This document shows, piece after piece, positions 5,643 to 8,777 of a stretch of DNA of 8,777 nt. Under the pieces are notes generated by a model. It saw only the letters and a list, made by a program, of their open reading frames with translations, was not told the origin of the DNA and did no database searches. Source of the DNA: Candidatus Saccharimonadia bacterium (GTDB lineage Bacteria; Patescibacteriota; Saccharimonadia; Saccharimonadales; Saccharimonadaceae); the NCBI GenBank assembly GCA_023257145.1, contig JALRDA010000052.1, positions 1-8,777 of the forward strand, written 5' to 3'. Every line of letters begins with the position of its first letter. Within the stretch, counting starts at the first letter, position 1. A program made the position numbers and the translations under genes.

Positions 5643-5713
5643 AAGCCGCTTTGGCGTTTTCTTTACAGTCGTACGTGGGCAAAAGCTCGAAACGTAAACG
5701 AAAGGAAGAAACT

Positions 5714-6289
5714 ATGAGTACTAATGATTCTCTAGCAATCCAATCAAGTAAAGTTTTTAATAAGAAAAGCGCAGTAGCCGCAGCAATTATCACCGGTTCA
5801 ATTGCCGCAATGTTTGCCCTTACACCAGCAACACATGCGCTCGATAACCTTAATCTAGGCACCGGCATCAGCTCGCAGGATGGCGACGAGTCACAATCAG
5901 TTGGCGTTCGTGCTGCAACCGAAGATGGTCTTGAAAACCTTGGCGTCGGCACAAATCTACAGAACAAAGATGGTGATGAGTGGCAGTCACTCAATACCAA
6001 CGTTGAAGCGACTGACGATCTCGAAAATCTAGGTACAAGTGTTAATGCAATGAATAAAGATGGCGACAAGTGGCAGAATCTAGGCACTGACGTCGCGACG
6101 ACTGATAACCTTGAAAATATTTCTGCAGGCGCTTTAGGACAGACGCAGGATGGCGACGAGTCTAACAGCCTAGGGGCAAACGTGCTAAGCACTGACTACC
6201 TGCAGAACGCCTCTACTGCTGTGCAAGGCACAAGCACTGACGGCACTCAAAAAAGTCAGTACGGAGTAAACTTTAGCTTCGATGAATAG
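5714..6289 (+). CDS. Secreted protein made of five 30-residue repeats
   Basis: This 191-residue protein has a Sec-type signal peptide. A polar N-terminus with K17-K18 precedes a hydrophobic core (about 19-36), and a likely signal peptidase I site follows T-H-A42. The mature protein is entirely repetitive: four units of exactly 30 residues from L43 and a last one of 29. Each begins L-[DEQ]-N and has a D-G-[DT] triplet at units 14-16. Each unit can be split into two 15-residue halves, the first around 'NLG...DGD' and the second around 'WQSL...V..TD'. The mature part is acidic, has no cysteine, and suits a short-coil beta-solenoid or a surface or matrix protein (inference). The start is ATG 5714, with AAAGGAAG just upstream. 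The frame is open further up to a TTG at 5651, but the signal peptide and Shine-Dalgarno fix the later start. A strong terminator follows. No named family is recognised. Confidence 0.88.
   Translation: MSTNDSLAIQSSKVFNKKSAVAAAIITGSIAAMFALTPATHALDNLNLGTGISSQDGDESQSVGVRAATEDGLENLGVGTNLQNKDGDEWQSLNTNVEATDDLENLGTSVNAMNKDGDKWQNLGTDVATTDNLENISAGALGQTQDGDESNSLGANVLSTDYLQNASTAVQGTSTDGTQKSQYGVNFSFDE
5840..6286 (+). repeat. Five tandem 90-bp coding repeats
   Basis: The units are 5840-5929, 5930-6019, 6020-6109, 6110-6199 and 6200-6286 (the last is one codon short). The period is kept without any insertion or deletion, while the DNA of individual units has diverged. This indicates old duplication with selection on protein structure. 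The second and third units are most alike ('LENLG...NKDGD.WQ'). Confidence 0.85.
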
Positions 6290-6319
6290 TAAATAGCTCT
6301 CACCCTTACATCTCTCCAC

Positions 6320-6352
6320 AATATGCACCCCACCACGGGTGCATATTTATTT
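6320..6352 (+). terminator. Intrinsic terminator of the repeat-protein gene
   Basis: AATATGCACCC (6320-6330) and GGGTGCATATT (6337-6347) form a perfect 11-bp stem with the six-base loop CACCAC, followed by a T-rich tail (to 6352). It lies about 30 bases after the TAG at 6287-6289. The stop codon of the minus-strand DUF2200 gene falls at the end of the stem, so the same hairpin may end that convergent transcript too, although its T run there is poor. Confidence 0.85.
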
Positions 6353-6706
6353 GCGCAAAATTTTATCCATCGATTTACCTCTTGCGAGCTCGTCAATCAA
6401 TTTATCGAGGTAGCGGATTTCTCGCATAATAGGATGTTCGATGTGCTCGACCCTCACCCCACATACGACACCCGTAATCAATTGCCGAAGTGGATTCATA
6501 CGTGGCGCCGTAGCAAAAAATGTCTGAAAGTCCGTACCGGACGTTATTTGCACTTCGAGTTGCCGATCATCGTACCCTGTCAGCCAGCAAATAATTGTAT
6601 CTACTTCGTGCTTTGTTCGCCCTTTGCGAACAGCCTTGGCGACATAATGCGGATAAACACTGGCGACACTTATCGTGTATATTCGATGATTTTCCACGCT
6701 AGTCAT
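6347..6706 (-). CDS. DUF2200 domain protein
   Basis: This 119-residue protein matches DUF2200 along its whole length. Hallmarks are 'HRIYTISVASVYPHYVAKA' (7-25), 'RKGRTK' (27-32), 'WLTGY' (41-45), a 'TDFQTFF' segment (58-64), 'ITGVVCGVRVE' (77-87) and the C-terminal 'MREIRYLDKLIDELARGK' (94-111). Length is normal. The family is widespread in bacteria as a small cytosolic protein with no established biochemical role that I know of. The start ATG overlaps the last eight bases of the upstream DUF1697 gene (ATGACTAG), a classic arrangement for translational coupling, with only a weak GGTGA upstream. The two genes therefore form one transcript read from the leaderless promoter at 7252-7260. Confidence 0.92.
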   Translation of the reverse strand: MTSVENHRIYTISVASVYPHYVAKAVRKGRTKHEVDTIICWLTGYDDRQLEVQITSGTDFQTFFATAPRMNPLRQLITGVVCGVRVEHIEHPIMREIRYLDKLIDELARGKSMDKILRK

Positions 6707-7244
6707 TCACCGTCATATCATAAAGCTTTCGCACCGTATTTGCGTTACGAATTGTGACACTGTCATATGATTTCGTCCCGACAATTTTAGACCAACGAGT
6801 ACGGCTAAATGTTTTTATCGGAGCCGACCAAAAAATAACGCTTCCATAAAATGCAATCTGCTCATATTCAGGTTTCGCCTCGCCTACTTGGTGAATAATA
6901 TCGTGAGTTTTTGCTGGTGCAATAACAAACAAAACATTATGCTTTGACCCCTCGTCAACACCCCACCACTCAGGCGCATGTCTAACCGCATCATGCAGTT
7001 CGGTGGCCGGTATGACAGCTACGACGGTTGTAACACCAAATTGCTCGGCCAGCATGCGTTCAAATATGCCCACCAGCTTTGGTACATCCGCAAGCTCGGA
7101 CGAAAACAGGACATTACCACTATTGATATAGGTTGAGACTGCAGTGAATCCGCTCTCTTCGCACAAATCCTTGAGTTTGCTCATAGAAACAGCATTATTA
7201 CCACCAACGTTGATGCCTCTGATTAATGCAATATACCGTGTCAT
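6699..7244 (-). CDS. DUF1697 domain protein
   Basis: The 181-residue product is a full-length DUF1697 protein. The diagnostic N-terminus 'YIALIRGINVGGNN' (4-17) is followed by 'GFTAVSTYINSGNVLF' (32-47), a central region with W93-W94 and 'NVLFVIAP' (103-110), and a C-terminal 'SRTRWSKIVGT' (147-157) leading to 'TIRNANTVRKL' (164-174). Most homologues known to me have R-N-W-N-T at that last site; here the Trp is replaced by Ala (168). The family is cytosolic and of unknown function. The frame is open upstream to ATG 7274, but ATG 7244 begins the conserved domain and lies seven bases after an extended -10 box, so it is the likely start on a leaderless mRNA. It is the first gene of a two-gene unit with DUF2200. 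Confidence 0.92.
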   Translation of the reverse strand: MTRYIALIRGINVGGNNAVSMSKLKDLCEESGFTAVSTYINSGNVLFSSELADVPKLVGIFERMLAEQFGVTTVVAVIPATELHDAVRHAPEWWGVDEGSKHNVLFVIAPAKTHDIIHQVGEAKPEYEQIAFYGSVIFWSAPIKTFSRTRWSKIVGTKSYDSVTIRNANTVRKLYDMTVND

Positions 7245-7251
7245 ATGTAAC

Positions 7252-7260
7252 AGTATACCA
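7252..7260 (-). promoter_or_regulatory. Extended -10 promoter of the DUF1697-DUF2200 unit
   Basis: On the minus strand 7260-7252 reads TG-G-TATACT. The ATG at 7244 follows after seven bases, the same geometry as upstream of the YjjX-family gene. No -35 box or Shine-Dalgarno is evident. Confidence 0.65.
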
Positions 7261-7366
7261 GGATGACTACCCATGCAGCAGATAGACGAAGTGAACTATA
7301 TTACTGCAGTCTGGTATTTATAAGCGCATACTAATCCTGCAATCATTAATCGGAGGAATTAAAACT

Positions 7367-7576
7367 ATGGCAGAAGAATATGACAGCCTGCACCACATGC
7401 GCCGAGATGTGCACGAAGCACATACCAGTTCGCAAATAGCAAAAGTACTTGCTACGCTTGCAATGGTTGCCGCTGTTATCGCGCTGGCTATTGCATTGTG
7501 GGCTATGGATAAGGCCGGTGAAGCACAAAGCACGGCAAACCGTGCATCCGAAATTGCTGAGCAACGTACCGAATAA
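7367..7576 (+). CDS. Small single-span membrane protein (69 residues)
   Basis: The protein has a charged N-terminus (1-24, with R12-R13 and several His), one hydrophobic helix at about 25-47, and a polar Ala/Glu-rich tail (48-69) with spacing suited to a short amphipathic helix or coiled coil. There is no signal peptidase motif, so it should stay in the membrane as a single-span protein. ATG 7367 is preceded by GGAGGA (7352-7357) nine bases upstream. A TATAAG at 7319-7324 is a possible -10 box, giving a leader of about 36 bases. The isochorismatase-fold gene follows after 71 bases with its own Shine-Dalgarno and no terminator between, so they may be co-transcribed. I recognise no family. Coding is supported by the Shine-Dalgarno and the membrane-protein pattern. 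Confidence 0.78.
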   Translation: MAEEYDSLHHMRRDVHEAHTSSQIAKVLATLAMVAAVIALAIALWAMDKAGEAQSTANRASEIAEQRTE

Positions 7577-7647
7577 TACCCAAGTCGGCGAGCTATCTCT
7601 TCAGTCACCGCTGAGGCTATTAAGTGCACTAAAATACTGGAGGACAC

Positions 7648-8229
7648 ATGACAGATTCCCACACCAACCATACCGCGCTACTGATCATCGATATGCAGAA
7701 AGCTTATTTTCATAACGATGCCTTAAAAGAGCGGCAAGATGAACTGACATACAATACAAACGCTATGATTTCATTGGCACATGTTCAGTCTATGCCGGTA
7801 TTTAATATTCGAACAGAGCATCAAAAAGACATAGCCACATGGACCCTCAATATGATGAATGATCATCAGGGGTATCTGTTTACGGATGAGGACGACAGCC
7901 AAAATGTCCCTCATTTAAATATAAAAAACACTATTGAAGTTATCAAAACGCGTGATAGTGCATTTCACGGAACAATGCTATCTACCATGCTTAAAAACCA
8001 CTCGATAGATACGGTTATTCTTTGCGGCGTATCAACGCACACATGTATTTTTCAAGCGGCTTCAGATGCATATGCAGCAAATATAAATGTTATTATCGCA
8101 GGCGAAGCAACAGCGAGTCATCAGCCGAAATACCACAAAACCGCCCTTGATGTTCTAGGATTAGAATACCGTCAGGCGGTTATGACCAATGCATCCCTAA
8201 AGAAGTATATTCAAAATAATCGTAAGTAA
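7648..8229 (+). CDS. Isochorismatase-fold cysteine hydrolase
   Basis: This 193-residue protein belongs to the isochorismatase-like hydrolases, which include nicotinamidases and other amidases acting on small C-N or ether bonds. The catalytic triad is visible: D15 in 'LLIIDMQKAYF' (11-21), K100 in 'VIKTRDSAF' (98-106) and nucleophile C133 in 'LCGVSTHTC' (125-133). The family's cis-peptide site is expected around V128-S129. The size is typical. The usual nicotinamidase metal-site pattern is not clear, so the substrate is uncertain. ATG 7648 has TGGAGG at 7638-7643, four bases upstream. The last 33 bases of the gene are overlapped on the other strand by the 37-residue membrane peptide gene. Members often serve in NAD salvage or small-molecule turnover; which applies here is unknown. 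Confidence 0.92.
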   Translation: MTDSHTNHTALLIIDMQKAYFHNDALKERQDELTYNTNAMISLAHVQSMPVFNIRTEHQKDIATWTLNMMNDHQGYLFTDEDDSQNVPHLNIKNTIEVIKTRDSAFHGTMLSTMLKNHSIDTVILCGVSTHTCIFQAASDAYAANINVIIAGEATASHQPKYHKTALDVLGLEYRQAVMTNASLKKYIQNNRK

Positions 8230-8310
8230 AATACTAGCGATAATGCTGATTATAATGCTAGGCCAAAGGAAGAATTTTACACGTACCTTTCCCGTCTGGT
8301 CTTTATACAT
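8197..8310 (-). CDS. 37-residue membrane peptide gene with near-perfect Shine-Dalgarno
   Basis: On the minus strand, AAGGAGGTGAAC (8322-8311) runs directly into ATG 8310-8308, giving AGGAGG with a five-base spacer, the best ribosome site in the window. The frame encodes 37 residues and stops at TAG 8199-8197. It begins with a basic segment (K3, K8, R10, K12), then 'FFLWPS' (13-18), then a continuous run of I, L, S, A and T to the end (19-37), a single membrane helix with its N-terminus probably inside. It lies 29 bases after the stop of the 68-residue membrane protein and should share its transcript. Its last 33 bases lie antisense to the 3' end of the hydrolase gene. The strong ribosome site and the clean basic-then-hydrophobic design argue for a real gene despite its length. 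Function is unknown. Confidence 0.72.
   Translation of the reverse strand: MYKDQTGKVRVKFFLWPSIIISIIASILLTIILNILL
8234..8261. repeat. Imperfect hairpin past the hydrolase gene stop
   Basis: CTAGCG (8234-8239) pairs with TGCTAG (8256-8261) and ATAAT (8240-8244) with ATTAT (8249-8253), around a GCTG loop with a two-base bulge. It starts five bases after the hydrolase gene's TAA and could end that transcript, but no T run follows. It also falls inside the minus-strand 37-codon gene, so the symmetry may just reflect its Ile and Ser codons. Confidence 0.3.
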
Positions 8311-8339
8311 GTTCACCTCCTTGTGATGGATTATTTTAA

Positions 8340-8546
8340 TTACGGAGTCGTTGTCGAACCACTAGGAACGGTTGGAGTCGATGTTGTACCACCAGTTGTG
8401 CCGCCACTGAACATACTAAACCCACCGAACATAAAGAACAGTACGACCAGCAGCAATACAACAACGATCGCAACCCAGCTGCTACTCGAGCGACGCTCGC
8501 GTGGTGCGTCGGTATTATCAATTACTACAGTTTCTTTTTCAGCCAT
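8340..8546 (-). CDS. Small single-span membrane protein with Gly/Thr-rich tail (68 residues)
   Basis: The protein has a polar, charged N-terminus (1-23, with R16, R18 and R19 just before the membrane), one very hydrophobic helix at about 24-40, and a C-terminal tail (41-68) almost wholly of G, T, S and P. By the positive-inside rule the tail should face the outside. Such tails act as flexible spacers or lie in the cell wall. Initiation at ATG 8546 is supported by AAAGGA (8559-8554) seven bases upstream. It is followed by the 37-residue peptide gene on the same strand and preceded by the end of a probable Clp ATPase gene 96 bases upstream. A TATGAT on the minus strand near 8580 may be its -10 box. 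No known family is recognised. Confidence 0.78.
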   Translation of the reverse strand: MAEKETVVIDNTDAPRERRSSSSWVAIVVVLLLVVLFFMFGGFSMFSGGTTGGTTSTPTVPSGSTTTP

Positions 8547-8642
8547 TTGTAAATCCTTTCATTAAATGTTTGTACGATCATATACGGATCGCCAAAGCTC
8601 GTCTGTGAAATAATTAACAAATCATTTAATTAAAGCGTCTGG

Positions 8643-8777
8643 CTACGGCTGAATCGTCATGTCGCCTGCAGCTATTGCATTCGCCTGCTGCTCGGTGCCT
8701 AGTATTTGCTGGACTTGATTGAGTGTAATTTCGATTGTACTGCCAGGAGCGACAGTGCCGGATAACATTTGTTTCGC
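8643..8777 (-). CDS. C-terminal fragment, probable Clp/AAA+ ATPase (cut by right edge)
   Basis: The last 44 residues of a longer protein are visible, ending at TAG 8645-8643. The segment 'AKQMLSGTVAPGSTIEI' resembles the very C-terminus of ClpB/ClpC-type AAA+ unfoldases, where a pattern like L-A-x-x-L-L-S-G-x-x-x-P-G-D-T-I closes the small domain of the second ATPase ring. A tail of about 27 residues rich in Q and A follows, longer than in most Clp proteins. The identification rests on this short motif only, since the ATPase modules lie outside the window. The 96 bases between it and the next minus-strand gene contain A/T-rich sequence but no clear terminator. Confidence 0.6.
   Translation of the reverse strand, partial: AKQMLSGTVAPGSTIEITLNQVQQILGTEQQANAIAAGDMTIQP

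Larger units (their letters stand above)
5343..5713. other. 371-base stretch without an intact gene
   Basis: This gap separates the acidic orphan from the repeat-protein gene. It contains a decayed or recoded small frame (5432-5575), a candidate promoter (5582-5610), a perfect palindrome (5627-5642) and a small CCAA/TTGG hairpin (5641-5644/5651-5654). The last hundred bases look like the leader of the downstream gene. I see no tRNA, other RNA gene or mobile element in it. Confidence 0.5.

Noticed and set aside
5651..5713. TTG start extending the repeat protein by 21 residues
   Set aside because: ATG 5714 has a good Shine-Dalgarno and begins a normal signal peptide; the extension overlaps a hairpin in the leader.
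5638..6192. Long minus-strand open frame opposite the repeat-protein gene
   Set aside because: It is the mirror of the periodic plus-strand gene: low-complexity S/F/P/R composition, no Shine-Dalgarno or promoter, and the plus strand has a signal peptide, exact repeats and a terminator.
5840..6286. Tandem 90-bp units as a CRISPR-like or intergenic satellite array
   Set aside because: The units are diverged in DNA, keep the codon frame and encode a continuous secreted protein; there are no spacers.
6323..6757. Plus-strand frame opposite DUF2200
   Set aside because: It overlaps a clear DUF2200 gene and starts inside the terminator stem; its composition is not protein-like.
235..8546. UGA-as-glycine code (as in Gracilibacteria/Absconditabacteria)
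   Set aside because: The absence of TGA stops fits, but complete proteins of normal length contain no internal TGA, which would be frequent if UGA meant glycine.
8323..8565. Plus-strand frame opposite the 68-residue membrane protein
   Set aside because: The P/V/S/T-rich product is the shadow of a Gly/Thr-rich tail, with no supported start; the minus strand has a Shine-Dalgarno and a membrane helix.

Overview
The window looks like chromosome of a reduced-genome bacterium of the Candidate Phyla Radiation, most likely a Saccharibacterium (TM7). This is an inference. The grounds are a moderate-to-low G+C background, many short single-domain proteins, short-N-terminus type IV prepilins, tiny single-span membrane proteins, and no transposon, phage or CRISPR signature. 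No rRNA or other direct marker is present, so the assignment is tentative.

Left part (1-1400). A G+C-rich, hairpin-dense stretch (1-184) of unresolved nature runs off the left edge. It is followed by a hairpin, a cupin gene on the minus strand, a divergently transcribed tRNA-Arg(UCU), and a minus-strand inosine/xanthosine triphosphatase (YjjX family).

Middle part (1486-5342), all on the plus strand. In order: an orphan acidic protein, a two-gene unit of a GNAT acetyltransferase and a 2H phosphoesterase, two tandem paralogous type IV pilin-like genes each with its own promoter, and a 264-residue acidic orphan with a clear promoter. The 371 bases that follow (5343-5713) hold no intact gene. 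They contain a short frame broken by in-frame TGA codons, a 16-bp perfect palindrome and the long leader of the next gene.

Right part (5714-8777). A secreted protein is built entirely of five 30-residue repeats and ends at a strong terminator. A minus-strand overlapping pair (DUF1697 then DUF2200) follows, then plus-strand genes for a 69-residue membrane protein and an isochorismatase-fold hydrolase. Last is a minus-strand group: the C-terminus of a probable Clp/AAA+ ATPase, a 68-residue membrane protein, and a 37-residue membrane peptide gene with a near-perfect Shine-Dalgarno that overlaps the hydrolase gene tail to tail.

Two patterns cut across genes. First, at least five genes have an extended -10 box (TGn plus hexamer) only 6-7 bases before the ATG, which implies leaderless mRNAs, whereas downstream operon genes and the small membrane proteins carry Shine-Dalgarno sites. 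Second, none of the 16 readable gene ends uses TGA; they split evenly between TAA and TAG. No coherent new multi-gene system is evident. The most novel-looking items are the 30-residue repeat protein, the pilin pair, the unresolved G+C-rich element and the two translation-related patterns.
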